From the NCBI RefSeq assembly GCF_902499075.1, contig NZ_CABVPP010000044.1, positions 1 through 63,063 on the forward strand: 63,063 nucleotides of DNA, given 5' to 3'. Source of the stretch: Burkholderia pseudomultivorans (GTDB taxonomy: Bacteria; Pseudomonadota; Gammaproteobacteria; Burkholderiales; Burkholderiaceae). This document shows, in pieces, positions 53,907 to 62,789 of this stretch. Positions within the stretch are counted from its first letter, which is position 1. The number at the start of each line of letters is the position of its first letter. Made by a program: the position numbers and the translations under genes. The notes below the pieces were generated by a model. That model was given only the letters and a program-made list of their open reading frames with translations. It did no database searches and had not been told where the DNA came from.

Positions 53907-54946
53907 CCGATTTGCAACCTTCCACGCAGCGTCCGGCGACGATCAGCGACGTCGCGCGCGAGGCCGGCACGGGCAAGACCAGCGTCTCGCGCTATCTGAA
54001 CGGCGAGACCCACGTGCTGTCCGCCGATCTGCGCCAGCGGATCGAGGCGGCGATCGCGCGGCTCAACTACCGGCCGAACCAGATGGCGCGCGGCCTGAAG
54101 CGCGGCCGCAACCGGCTGCTCGGCATGCTGGTGGCCGACCTGACCAATCCGTATACCGTCGAAGTGCTGCAGGGCGTCGAGGCCGCGTGCCACGCGCTCG
54201 GCTACATGCCGCTGATCTGTCACGCGGCGAACGAAGTCGAAATGGAGCGCCGCTTCCTGCAGCTGCTCACGACCTACCGCGTCGAAGGCTTGATCGTCAA
54301 CGCGCTCGGCGCCGAAGAGGACGTGCTGCGTCCGCTGCGCGGCGGCGGCATTCCGGCCGTGCTGGTCGACCGCACGGTCGAGGGCTTCGAGGCCGACCTG
54401 ATCGGGCTCGACAACGCCGACGCGATTGAGGCGGCGCTCGCGCACCTGATCGAGCGCGGTTTCGACGCGATCCATTTCGTCGTGCAGCCGTTCGAGCACG
54501 TCAGCTCGCGGCGCGTGCGCGAGGCCGCGTTCCGTGCGGCGCTGGCCGCGCGCGGGCGCCCGGTGCCGTCGACGGTCGTGCTCGACCTGAACGCGCCGGA
54601 CGCGGCCGATGCGGCGCTTGCGGACATCGACGCCCGCATCGACGACGCCGCGCGACGCGGCGTGCGCGCGGCGCTGTTCGCCGCGAACGCGCCGGTCGCG
54701 CTGGCGATTGCGCGCCATCTGCGCGCGCGTTTCGGCGCCGCATGGCAGGCCAGCGCGGCGCTGCTGTCGATCGACGATCCGGAATGGGCCGAGCTGATCG
54801 GCATCACGACGATCCGTCAGCCGACCTACGAGATCGGCTACAAGGCCGTCGAATTCGTGCACGAGCGCATCGACGGCGCGGCCGGCGACGTGCGCGTCGC
54901 GATGCTGCCGGGCGAGCTGATCGCGCGCGCGTCGACCGCAAGCTGA
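53903..54946 (+). CDS. ptxS: LacI-family repressor PtxS of 2-ketogluconate genes
   Basis: A 347-residue LacI-type regulator: helix-turn-helix at about 11-40 (TISDVAREAGTGKTSVSRYLNG), then a periplasmic-binding-protein-like effector domain that senses 2-ketogluconate. GTG start overlaps the upstream 25-codon gene; GAGG lies 7 bases before. Binds the operator at 49336 and represses kguEKTD. Confidence 0.9.
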   Translation: MTDLQPSTQRPATISDVAREAGTGKTSVSRYLNGETHVLSADLRQRIEAAIARLNYRPNQMARGLKRGRNRLLGMLVADLTNPYTVEVLQGVEAACHALGYMPLICHAANEVEMERRFLQLLTTYRVEGLIVNALGAEEDVLRPLRGGGIPAVLVDRTVEGFEADLIGLDNADAIEAALAHLIERGFDAIHFVVQPFEHVSSRRVREAAFRAALAARGRPVPSTVVLDLNAPDAADAALADIDARIDDAARRGVRAALFAANAPVALAIARHLRARFGAAWQASAALLSIDDPEWAELIGITTIRQPTYEIGYKAVEFVHERIDGAAGDVRVAMLPGELIARASTAS

Positions 54947-55000
54947 GTATCATTCGGGGCACGCGGCGCGTCCGGTGCGCCGCCCCGAACAAGGAAATAC

Positions 55001-55789
55001 ATGACTGTCGCTCCCGTCACGCTGGCGGCGCTGATTGCCGCCACGCTGATCATCGCGCTGCTGCCGCTCGTCCTCTTCCGTTATCTGCGCAAGCCGCTTG
55101 CGCTCGACCGCCGCGACACGATCGTCGGCGTCGCCGTCTTCACGCTGTTCGCGATGATCGTCGAACGCGCCTTCCACGGGCTCGTGCTGAGCCAGACGCC
55201 GGCCGGCGGCTGGCTCACGCAGCCGCTCGCGTTCGTCGCGTACAGCGCGCTCGCGACCGCCGTGTTCGAGGAAGTCGGCCGCTATCTCGGGATGCGGTTC
55301 CTGGCGCGCCGCTACGGGCCGTCGGCCGGCGACGGACGCGGGATCGGCTACGGGATCGGTCACGGCGGCGCCGAGGCGTGGTTCGTCGGCGTGCTGGTGT
55401 GGGGCCAATGGTCGTACCTCGCGTGGCTCGCGAGCCGCGGCCAGTTCGAGGCGCAGCTTTCGGATTTGCCGGCCGACACCGTCGTGCGGCTGCACATGAT
55501 GCTGGCGACGCTGTCGATGCCGTCGATCGTATTGCTGCTGCTCGAGCGCTGCGCGTCCTTCGTGCTGCAGCTCGCGCTGTCGGTGCTGGTGTGGCGCGGC
55601 GTGCGCGCCGGCCGTGCGGGCGTATTGCCGCTGGCGATCGTGCTGCATGCGCTCGCGGCGGCGCCGGCGCTGCTTTACCAGGTGCGCGTGCTGTCGGCCG
55701 CATGGGTCGAGGCCGTGTATTTCATGCTGGCTGCGCTGCTGATCGTCGCGCTGGTGAAGACGTGCCGGCCGTCGCGCACGGCCGTTTGA
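55001..55789 (+). CDS. YhfC-family intramembrane metalloprotease
   Basis: A 262-residue protein with about seven helices. The conserved FEEVGRY (near 90) and GIGHGGAEAW (near 121) motifs give the Glu and His residues of the YhfC/CPBP-like protease group. Substrate unknown. GGAA is about 8 bases before the ATG. Confidence 0.85.
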   Translation: MTVAPVTLAALIAATLIIALLPLVLFRYLRKPLALDRRDTIVGVAVFTLFAMIVERAFHGLVLSQTPAGGWLTQPLAFVAYSALATAVFEEVGRYLGMRFLARRYGPSAGDGRGIGYGIGHGGAEAWFVGVLVWGQWSYLAWLASRGQFEAQLSDLPADTVVRLHMMLATLSMPSIVLLLLERCASFVLQLALSVLVWRGVRAGRAGVLPLAIVLHALAAAPALLYQVRVLSAAWVEAVYFMLAALLIVALVKTCRPSRTAV

Positions 55790-55818
55790 TGCCGGGCGAC
55801 CGCGAAGCAGGGGACGAA

Positions 55819-56181
55819 ATGGACGATTATCTGATCGAATGCGACAGCGCTGAATTCGACGCGCTCGCGCGCGTGATTTGCGATCTCTTTCCGGAACAGA
55901 CGCGCTTTGTCGAGAGCAGCGATGCGCGCGGGCGCTTTCTGTCCGTGCAGTGGCTCGCGATGCGTTTCGGCGCGACGCCGAAACGCATGACGCTCGACGT
56001 GCGGATCGCGCCGGCCGCGTTCGCGCGCTATCTGGCGCTGAAGCCGATGCAGCGCGCGCGCAGCCATGCGGTACTGCATGCGTATGCGGAAGCGATGCTC
56101 GGCTCGCTCGAGGAGCGACATGCGGCCGGCGAGGCCGTCGAGCGCGAAGCGGAACTCGAACTCGACGAAGACTTCGCGTGA
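55819..56181 (+). CDS. Small protein, probably DUF3022 family
   Basis: A 120-residue acidic protein, helical, resembling the Burkholderia family DUF3022 (function unknown). Start at 55819 has AGGGG 6 bases upstream; an ATG at 55789 overlapping the YhfC stop (TGATG) is a weaker alternative. Probably co-transcribed with the YhfC gene. Confidence 0.65.
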   Translation: MDDYLIECDSAEFDALARVICDLFPEQTRFVESSDARGRFLSVQWLAMRFGATPKRMTLDVRIAPAAFARYLALKPMQRARSHAVLHAYAEAMLGSLEERHAAGEAVEREAELELDEDFA

Positions 56182-56214
56182 TGCGCGGCGCCGGCGCGTT
56201 GCCGGCGCGGCCGC

Positions 56215-56646
56215 TCACGCGTCGCGGTAAACCTGCGCGAAGCGCTGCGCCTGCACGACGCCGTAGTCGCCGGGCGCGTACTGCATCACCCAGTCGCCGG
56301 CGACGCCGCGCAGCGTGTCGCCGTTTTCCGAGCGTGCGATCGTGAACGGCTCGTCCATCCGGCGCGCCAGCACGACGGCCGGCCGGTTCCGGTAAGCGCC
56401 CGGTGCGCCGTGCGCGAGCGCAGGATCGGCGGGCAGGTACTTCGCGTCGAAGCGCGCGCGCGACACGACCCAGCGGTCGCCGGTCGAGCCCGTGATCAAC
56501 GCGTCGCCCGCGACATAGCGGTTCGGGCCTTCGAGGCTCATCAGTTCGCCGTCGGCGTCCGCGAAAGCGACCGTGACGGTCTCGTCCTTGACGACGCGAC
56601 GCGCCTGCGGGTCGGTATGCAGATCGATGTGCTTGAGTTCGAGCAT
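56215..56646 (-). CDS. PGDYG-domain protein
   Basis: A 143-residue protein containing the name-giving PGDYG motif near residue 126 (YAPGDYGVVQ) and conserved ARFDAKY. Family function is unknown. Start at 56646. Followed on the chromosome by the convergent DUF3022 gene. Confidence 0.85.
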   Translation of the reverse strand: MLELKHIDLHTDPQARRVVKDETVTVAFADADGELMSLEGPNRYVAGDALITGSTGDRWVVSRARFDAKYLPADPALAHGAPGAYRNRPAVVLARRMDEPFTIARSENGDTLRGVAGDWVMQYAPGDYGVVQAQRFAQVYRDA

Positions 56647-56782
56647 GGCGGGGAAGTGCGGGAAAAGCCGGGAGCTTATCCCGAAATCGGCGCGCCGTGT
56701 GACGGGCGCCGTTCGCCGGACGGGAAACGCGGCGCCGACCGGCCCGGATGGGCCGCGCGACGCCGCGTCGGAGGGCAGGAGA

Positions 56783-57322
56783 TCAGGGCTGCGCGGGCGC
56801 GCTGGCGGCCGGCGCGGCGGCTGCCTTGCCTTCCTTGCCCTTCGCGTGGCCCTTGCCCTTGCCGCGATGTTCGCCGCCGTGGTGCAGCCAGTTGCGGAAC
56901 GTCGTGTCGGCAAGCGCCTTCTGGTCGGCCGGGAAGCTCGCGTACAGCGGCGCGAATGCGTCTGCCAGCTTCTTCGCGCCGTCGGCGTTGGCCTGCGCGA
57001 GCTCTGCGTACTGCTTCATGTCGTCGACCGCGGACACGTCGTGGTTCGCCATCCGTTCGCGATAGAGGCGGCCCATCGTGTCGCCGTTCTCGCGCATCGT
57101 GTCGGCGAACGTCTTCCACTGCGGTTCCTGTGCCGACGTGATCTTCAACTGGTCGTGCAGGTACTTGATGCGTTCCTCGATGCGCGCTTCGTGACGGGCG
57201 GCACGCTGCTCGGCGCTCGGCGCCGATGCGGCGGCCGTCGTGGCCGGAGCGGACGCCGGGGTCTGCGCGAACGCGCCGGCTGCAACGACGAGCGTAGCGA
57301 GGGTGAGCGAGATTTTCTTCAT
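56783..57322 (-). CDS. Periplasmic LTXXQ/Spy-like protein
   Basis: A 179-residue exported protein: signal peptide to AFA near 19, then a helical domain with the LKITSAQEPQWKTF motif (LTxxQ type) of Spy/CpxP-like periplasmic chaperones or stress adaptors, and a Lys/Gly/Ala-rich tail (about 150-179). Start at 57322. Likely a periplasmic stress protein. Confidence 0.85.
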   Translation of the reverse strand: MKKISLTLATLVVAAGAFAQTPASAPATTAAASAPSAEQRAARHEARIEERIKYLHDQLKITSAQEPQWKTFADTMRENGDTMGRLYRERMANHDVSAVDDMKQYAELAQANADGAKKLADAFAPLYASFPADQKALADTTFRNWLHHGGEHRGKGKGHAKGKEGKAAAAPAASAPAQP

Positions 57323-57697
57323 GGTTGGCTCTCCGGGGTGGTGTCGTGCGAGCGGGCGCGGCGGCAACTGCCGCGAGCGCGCATCTCGCGTCGCCCGCTA
57401 TTAGTAGCACGTTGCGTGGAAAGCGGCAGCGAATGCGACACTTGCTTACATCCGAAACGAATCGAAATTGAAAGGAATGCAGGGCGGCGAGGCCGCGCCG
57501 GCCGTGCGTCGGCGACGAGTCGGACGGCCGATGCGTCGCGCCGGCGATGCGACGACACGACGCAACGCAGGCATCTTTTGCGAACCGCGTGACGCCCTTG
57601 CACGACGGCGTGTAGGCGGTTGGGCGTACTGCCGTTCGGCGCTATCATCGCGTCACGTTCCATTTCGCCGGTGCGCCACACGCGCCGACCCAGCCTC
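57323..57697. other. Divergent promoter region, LTXXQ and Lrp genes
   Basis: 375 bases. No gene with a ribosome-binding site and no clear operator repeat was found; it must hold the promoters of both flanking genes. Confidence 0.4.
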
Positions 57698-58162
57698 ATG
57701 CGTCCACCCCGTCTCGACCAACTCGACGATCTCGACCGGCAACTCGTTGCGCTGCTGCAAGCCGATGCGCGCGCAAGCGTCGCCGATCTCGCGCGCCAGC
57801 TCGACGTCGCGCGCACGACGGTCGTCGCGCGCATCGCGCGGCTCGAGCGCACCAACGTGATCGCCGGGTACAGCGTGCGGCTCGGGCAGGACGTGCTCGA
57901 CGCGAGCATTTATGCGTATGTCGGCATCATCCTCGCGCCGAAGTTCGGCAAGGACGTGCTGCGCAAGCTCGACCGCGTGCCCGAAGTGCAGCTGCTGTGC
58001 GCGGTGAGCGGCGAATACGACTATGTCGCGTGGCTGCGCGCCGATTCGCCGGAACGGCTCAACGATCTGCTCGACCAGATCGGTACGCTCGAAGGCGTCG
58101 AACGCACGACGACGTCGATCATCCTGTCGCGCAAGATCGATCGCGGGACGATCGGCGGATGA
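57698..58162 (+). CDS. Lrp/AsnC family transcriptional regulator
   Basis: A 154-residue regulator with helix-turn-helix at about 25-50 (SVADLARQLDVARTTVVARIARLE) and a RAM domain. Start at 57698 (Met-Arg-Pro-Pro). It precedes the saccharopine dehydrogenase-like gene by 302 bases that contain a strong inverted repeat, so it is the likely regulator of that gene in response to lysine or a related amino acid. Confidence 0.9.
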   Translation: MRPPRLDQLDDLDRQLVALLQADARASVADLARQLDVARTTVVARIARLERTNVIAGYSVRLGQDVLDASIYAYVGIILAPKFGKDVLRKLDRVPEVQLLCAVSGEYDYVAWLRADSPERLNDLLDQIGTLEGVERTTTSIILSRKIDRGTIGG

Positions 58163-58319
58163 TGCGGCACGGTCGACGTCGCAGGTGACGTCGTCGTGCG
58201 ATTCTTCTTCGGCGTTTTTCCGGTTTTCTCCTTCTCTCGACTCGCTCCGCAGGTCGCGGCGGGCGGGCGCACGTCCGTTTCGCGCCGGACGATGACACGA
58301 TTTTTAGACGATTTCGCCG

Positions 58320-58351
58320 TTTCGACGAAATGTATCGTCATTTCGTCGAAA
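58320..58351. promoter_or_regulatory. 32-bp inverted repeat, probable Lrp-type operator
   Basis: TTTCGACGAAATG (58320-58332) and CATTTCGTCGAAA (58339-58351) are perfect inverted arms around TATCGT. Each arm is itself a near palindrome (TTTCGACGAAA), giving two boxes about 19 bases apart, with further TTTCG elements on both sides (58312 and 58364). It lies about 115 bases before the dehydrogenase start. Confidence 0.78.
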
Positions 58352-58464
58352 ATATCGGTCGTTTCGCATCATTCTTCGTCTTGGAACTGATTTTGCGCGT
58401 CCCTAAACTGTGTTCATGGCTCGACGCCGTACACAACAGCAACCCATTATCAGGAGATAAGCGC

Positions 58465-59565
58465 ATGAAAATCGCCATCGTCGGCGCAGGTCTGATCGGC
58501 CACACCATTGCTCACATACTGCGTGAAACGGGCGACTACGAAGTCGTCGCGTTCGACCGCGACGCGGATGCGCTCGCGAAGCTGTCGCGCGAAGGCATCG
58601 CGACGCAGCGTGTCGATTCGGCCGACGCCACTGCGATCCGCGAAGCCGTGAAGGGCTTCGATGCGCTCGTCAACGCGCTGCCTTACTACCTCGCGGTCAA
58701 CGTCGCCGCCGCCGCGAAGGCTGCCGGCGTTCACTACTTCGACCTGACCGAAGACGTGCGCGCGACCCACGCGATCCGTGAACTGGCCGAAGGCTCCGAT
58801 CGTGCGTTCATGCCGCAGTGCGGCCTCGCACCGGGCTTCATCGGTCTCGCCGCGCACGAGCTCGTGAACGGCTTCAGCGAAGTGCGCGACGTGAAGATGC
58901 GCGTCGGCGCGCTGCCCGAGTATCCGACCAACGCGCTGAAGTACAACCTGACGTGGAGCGTCGACGGCCTGATCAACGAATACTGCCAGCCGTGCGAAGC
59001 GATCCGCGACGGCCGCAAGCAGTGGGTGCAGCCGCTCGAAGGCCTCGAGCATTTCTCGCTCGACGGCACCGAATACGAAGCGTTCAATACCTCGGGCGGC
59101 CTCGGCACGCTGTGCGAGACGCTGTCGGGCAAGGTCGAGACGCTCGACTACAAGTCGGTGCGTTATCCGGGCCACCGCGATCTCGTGCAGTTCCTGCTCG
59201 AGGACCTGCGCCTGTCGAGCGACCGCGACACGCTGAAGTCGATCATGCGCCGCGCGGTGCCGTCGACCAAGCAGGACGTCGTGCTCGTGTTCATTACGGT
59301 GACGGGCGTGAAGGACGGTCAGCTGGTGCAGGACGTGTTCACGCGCAAGATCTTCGCGAAGGACGTGTTCGGGATGCCGATGAGCGCGATCCAGATCACG
59401 ACGGCCGGCGCGATGTGCGCGGTGCTCGACCTGTTCCGCGAGAAGAAGCTGCCGCAGAGCGGTTTCATTCCGCAGGAGAAGGTGTCGCTGAAGGCGTTCC
59501 TCGCGAACCGCTTCGGCAAGCTGTACGAAGGCGGCACGATGGAGCGCGTGCACGCGGTCGCCTGA
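58465..59565 (+). CDS. Saccharopine dehydrogenase-like oxidoreductase
   Basis: A 366-residue NAD(P)-dependent protein. The Rossmann motif GAGLIGHTIAHIL opens the chain, and the saccharopine-reductase domain continues with the conserved MPQCGLAPGF (near 113). Probably acts in lysine catabolism or on a related amino-acid conjugate. Start at 58465, with AGGAG 8 bases upstream. A terminator follows. Confidence 0.87.
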   Translation: MKIAIVGAGLIGHTIAHILRETGDYEVVAFDRDADALAKLSREGIATQRVDSADATAIREAVKGFDALVNALPYYLAVNVAAAAKAAGVHYFDLTEDVRATHAIRELAEGSDRAFMPQCGLAPGFIGLAAHELVNGFSEVRDVKMRVGALPEYPTNALKYNLTWSVDGLINEYCQPCEAIRDGRKQWVQPLEGLEHFSLDGTEYEAFNTSGGLGTLCETLSGKVETLDYKSVRYPGHRDLVQFLLEDLRLSSDRDTLKSIMRRAVPSTKQDVVLVFITVTGVKDGQLVQDVFTRKIFAKDVFGMPMSAIQITTAGAMCAVLDLFREKKLPQSGFIPQEKVSLKAFLANRFGKLYEGGTMERVHAVA

Positions 59566-59595
59566 CGACGCATCCGCTCAAACGAGGGCCGTGCG

Positions 59596-59630
59596 ACGCC
59601 GGAAGCGCAAGCAGCGCTTCCGGCGTTTTT
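59596..59630 (+). terminator. Intrinsic terminator of the saccharopine dehydrogenase gene
   Basis: A perfect 13-bp stem (59596-59608 with 59614-59626), AAGCA loop and T tract. Confidence 0.93.
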
Positions 59631-59670
59631 CATGCGCGGGACGATTCCGAAGGGAAGGGCGCCGTGCCGT

Positions 59671-60288
59671 TCAGGCCGGCAGCGGCGGGACGATCGTCGC
59701 CTGCGGGGCGGGCGGCACGATGCGGTACAGCAGCGCGTCGACGTCCGCATCGGCCGGCGCGGTGTTGTCGAACATCACGATGCCGTCGCATTCATGACCG
59801 GTCGGCACGAAGCGGCGTTGCCGGTATTCGTCCCAGTGCGAGAGCTTGTACGCGTCGTTCGGGTTGCCGCGCGCGACGATGCGTGCGTGTGCGACATCTT
59901 CCGACGTATGCACCCAGACGACCGTCAGCGCGACGTCGGGCCCGATGCCGAGCCACGCGCGATCGAGGATGCGCCGGTCGCGGACTTCGCGCGACAGCGG
60001 GCCGACGACGATCGCGCTGATGCCGAGCGCGAGGTTTTCACGGGCCGTGTCGAGCAGGCCCTGGTATTCGGGATCGCGCAGATGCTGCAGATAGAGCGGG
60101 CTGTCGCGATCGTTCGGGTCCGACGTGAGTGCGCCCATCGCGGCCGAACTGTAGCGGCCATACAGCGTGTCCTTGTCGAGCAGGCAGAAGGCCTCGCCGG
60201 TTGCGCGCATCAGCGGCACGATGAGCCGCTTCGCGAGCGTGGTCTTACCGGTGCCGGCGTGGCCGCAGAAAAACACCAGATGCGTCAC
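59671..60288 (-). CDS. P-loop ATPase/kinase of unknown substrate
   Basis: A 205-residue single-domain protein with Walker A GHAGTGKTT (near 8-16), as in small kinases that phosphorylate metabolites or RNA, and a DKDTLYGR segment at the usual Walker B or substrate position. The GTG start at 60288 has GGGGAG 9 bases upstream and overlaps the cydX stop (GTGA), so the two are translationally coupled. The frame upstream of 60288 is cydX in another register. Confidence 0.82.
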   Translation of the reverse strand: MTHLVFFCGHAGTGKTTLAKRLIVPLMRATGEAFCLLDKDTLYGRYSSAAMGALTSDPNDRDSPLYLQHLRDPEYQGLLDTARENLALGISAIVVGPLSREVRDRRILDRAWLGIGPDVALTVVWVHTSEDVAHARIVARGNPNDAYKLSHWDEYRQRRFVPTGHECDGIVMFDNTAPADADVDALLYRIVPPAPQATIVPPLPA

Positions 60289-60431
60289 GAATAGCGGCTC
60301 CCCGATCCCTGACGCGGTGTGTCGACGCGCTTGCCGTCGCGCGGGAACACTTCGGCTTCGAGCCACATCGCGTTGATGATGCCGAAGCCGAGCGCCACGC
60401 CGATGCCGAGTATCCACGCGAAATACCACAT
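60285..60431 (-). CDS. cydX: CydX-like small subunit of cytochrome bd oxidase
   Basis: A 48-residue membrane peptide. MWYFAWILG, then G-F-G-I-I-NAMWLEAE, is the CydX/YbgT family pattern (single helix, about 4-22) that stabilises cytochrome bd oxidase. AAGGAG lies 8 bases before ATG 60431. The polar tail after the helix is longer than in E. coli CydX. No cydA or cydB is nearby, so it is an orphan; it is coupled to the P-loop ATPase gene by a 4-base overlap. Confidence 0.85.
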   Translation of the reverse strand: MWYFAWILGIGVALGFGIINAMWLEAEVFPRDGKRVDTPRQGSGSRYS

Positions 60432-60631
60432 AGGTCTGTCTCCTTGGCGGTTGGGCCGCGCGGCCGGGCCGCGAGCCTGCGAAGTGCGCTGTGCGCGTGC
60501 TGCGGCGCACGCAGTCCGATCATGACCAATATCGGCGCGGCGCGCAAGCCGGGCCGCCCGTTACCAACGGGAACAGATCGACGCGCGGCAAACCGGTAAA
60601 CTGGCGCGAAAACGGCAACATCACGGATACC

Positions 60632-61609
60632 ATGCTGATCAACTGTGCTGCTTACCAGGATGGCCGCAAGCTGGCCGACATCGATATCGAAGCCATCAGC
60701 GACTACGTGTCGAAGCCCGAGTGTTTCGTCTGGGTGGCGCTGAAGGACCCGACGCCCGAGGAAATCGAGCTGATGGGCGAGGAGTTCGGACTGCACGAAC
60801 TCGCGCTCGAGGATGCCCGCAAGGGCCATCAGCGTCCGAAGATCGAAGAGTACGGCGATTCGCTGTTCGCGGTGCTGCATACGGTCGAGCTCGACGACGA
60901 CGACGAATTCAAGGTCGGCGAACTGAATGTGTTCGTCGGCCCGAACTATGTGCTGTCGATCCGAAACCGTACCGAGCAGGATTTCCGCGAAGTGCGCAAG
61001 CGTTGCGAGCGCGAACCGCACTTGCTGCGGGAAGGCTCCGCGTTCGTGTTCTACGCGCTGATGGACCAGGTCGTCGACCGCTATTTTCCGATCCTCGAAA
61101 CGCTCGGCAACGAACTCGAGGAACTCGAGGACCGCATCTTCGCGAAGGCGACGCCGGCGTCGTCGCGCGCGATCATCGAGGATCTCTACTCGCTGAAGCG
61201 CCGGCTCGTGATGCTGTACCAGCACACGGCGCCGCTGATCGAGCCGCTCGCGAAGCTCACCGGCGGGCGTATTCCGCAGGTCTGCAGCGGCATGGAGAAT
61301 TACTTCCGCGACGTGTACGACCATCTGCAGCGGATCGTGAAGACGATCGAAGGGCGGCGTGAAATGGTCGTGACGGCGATCCAGGTCAACCTCGGGATGA
61401 TCTCGCTCGCCGAGAACGAGGTGACCAAGCGGCTCGGCTCGTTCGCCGCGCTGTTCGCGATCCCGACGATGATTGCCGGCATCTACGGGATGAACTTCGC
61501 GAACATGCCGGAACTGCATCTGAAATACGGCTTTTACGGTTGCATCGCCGTGATGCTCGGCGCCGATCTCGCGTTGTGGTGGCGGTTCAAGCGGGCAGGG
61601 TGGCTGTAG
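60632..61609 (+). CDS. corA: CorA magnesium/cobalt transporter
   Basis: A 325-residue divalent-cation channel with a cytoplasmic N-terminal domain and two C-terminal helices. The GMN signature is in YGMNFANMPEL (near 290), at the end of the first helix. Start at 60632 (Met-Leu-Ile-Asn). No magnesium riboswitch could be recognised in the 200-base gap upstream. Confidence 0.94.
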   Translation: MLINCAAYQDGRKLADIDIEAISDYVSKPECFVWVALKDPTPEEIELMGEEFGLHELALEDARKGHQRPKIEEYGDSLFAVLHTVELDDDDEFKVGELNVFVGPNYVLSIRNRTEQDFREVRKRCEREPHLLREGSAFVFYALMDQVVDRYFPILETLGNELEELEDRIFAKATPASSRAIIEDLYSLKRRLVMLYQHTAPLIEPLAKLTGGRIPQVCSGMENYFRDVYDHLQRIVKTIEGRREMVVTAIQVNLGMISLAENEVTKRLGSFAALFAIPTMIAGIYGMNFANMPELHLKYGFYGCIAVMLGADLALWWRFKRAGWL

Positions 61610-61621
61610 CCGCCCGCCCGC

Positions 61622-61909
61622 CTAGCGCGGCGCGTGCTTGCCGACGACCACGCGCCACGGACGCACGCGCCAGGATTTCACGAGGCCGTTCTGCACATAA
61701 GGATCGGCGCGCGCGAACGATTCGGCCGCTGCCGGCGAGTCGCCTTCGAATACCAGTACGGCCTGGTCGGCCGGATCGACCAGCGCGCCGGCGAGCACCA
61801 GTTCGCCGCGTTCGGTCGCGGCCTGCGCGAGCGCGAGATGCTGCGCGCGGAACGGCTCGCGGCGCGACAGGTAATCGTCGACGAGTTCGTAGATCAACTG
61901 GTAATGCAT
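61622..61909 (-). CDS. YciI family protein
   Basis: A 95-residue YciI-like protein (ferredoxin-like fold). The conserved AQHLAL His and DPYVQNGLV motifs are present. Function unknown. Convergent with corA, 12 bases apart. Confidence 0.9.
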   Translation of the reverse strand: MHYQLIYELVDDYLSRREPFRAQHLALAQAATERGELVLAGALVDPADQAVLVFEGDSPAAAESFARADPYVQNGLVKSWRVRPWRVVVGKHAPR

Positions 61910-62306
61910 GGTTTCTCCTGGTGTCGGTGTGCCGGCGCGGTGTCGCGCTCAGTATAGGACACCGTGAATCGGACGCAAACGCGTGGCTGAATCGGGCATT
62001 TGCTGCATTTTCATCGAATGCTCGTATTCTGCAAATGCAACTAACGGTCTACCGGCGTTTCGTCCGCTCGATTATTGGGTTGTTTATGGAAAAGCCGAGG
62101 GGGAACTCTTTTTTGTCTACAGGAAGGAGGGGCGGCAAACAGGCTTTTTGCCGATGACTCAGGGGTTTGCGCGGCTTCGCCGGCGCGCCGGAAACGGGAT
62201 CGGAACCACGCGGCGTTGTCGCGTTTTCCATTGGTCCGAATGCGACCTATGCTGAACGAATCCGGTGCGAACTTCGTTCGCCCGATTCGTCCAGACGAGG
62301 TGTGCC
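61910..62306. other. Intergenic stretch of about 400 bases with an inverted repeat
   Basis: GCATTTGC (61996-62003) and GCAAATGC (62031-62038) form distant perfect arms around GAATGCTCGTATTC, a possible regulator site for either divergent gene. A short hairpin (CGGCAAA 62133, TTTGCCG 62147) lacks a following T tract. A 23-codon frame starting at ATG 62086 has no ribosome-binding site and is not called. Confidence 0.4.
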
Positions 62307-62789
62307 ATGGTGTCAGCCACCCTGCAGGATTGCCTGCGCCAGAAGTCATCGCGGTACGAAGTCGTGTACCACCCGTATAGCCATACGAGCATGGAGACGG
62401 CCGCCGCCGCACATATTCCCGGCGACCGGCTCGCCAAAACCGTGCTGCTCGAGGACGACGAGGGCTACGTCGCCGCCGTGCTGCCGACGACGCACGCGGT
62501 GCGCCTGTCGGATCTTTGGGTGAAGACGGGACGTCATCTCGTGCTCGCCAGGGAAATCGAGTTGCGCGAGTTGTTCAAGGATTGCGACATGGGCGCGTTG
62601 CCGCCGGTCTGCATGGCGTACGGGATGAAGACGTTTCTCGAGGAGCGTCTCGCTCAGCAGCCGGAAGTCTATTTCGAGGCCGGCGACCATGAAGCGCTGA
62701 TCCACATGATGCAGGACGAGTTCCTGGCGCTGATGGAAACGGCCGAGCGCGCGCATTTTTCGCACAAGATGCAGGGCATGTTGTCGTGA
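62307..62789 (+). CDS. YbaK/aminoacyl-tRNA synthetase-associated domain protein
   Basis: A 160-residue protein of the YbaK/EbsC deacylase group (motifs SHTSMETAAAAHIP and LAKTVLLED), which hydrolyse mischarged aminoacyl-tRNA or have related roles. Start at 62307 has GAGG 6 bases upstream. Family fit is good, exact activity unknown. Confidence 0.8.
   Translation: MVSATLQDCLRQKSSRYEVVYHPYSHTSMETAAAAHIPGDRLAKTVLLEDDEGYVAAVLPTTHAVRLSDLWVKTGRHLVLAREIELRELFKDCDMGALPPVCMAYGMKTFLEERLAQQPEVYFEAGDHEALIHMMQDEFLALMETAERAHFSHKMQGMLS

Noticed and set aside
60432-60631. Possible magnesium riboswitch upstream of corA
   Set aside because: No conserved ykoK or M-box features were recognisable, and a covariance search would be needed to claim one.
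62086-62157. 23-codon frame in the gap before the YbaK-like gene
   Set aside because: No ribosome-binding site and no similarity; base composition is not coding-like.
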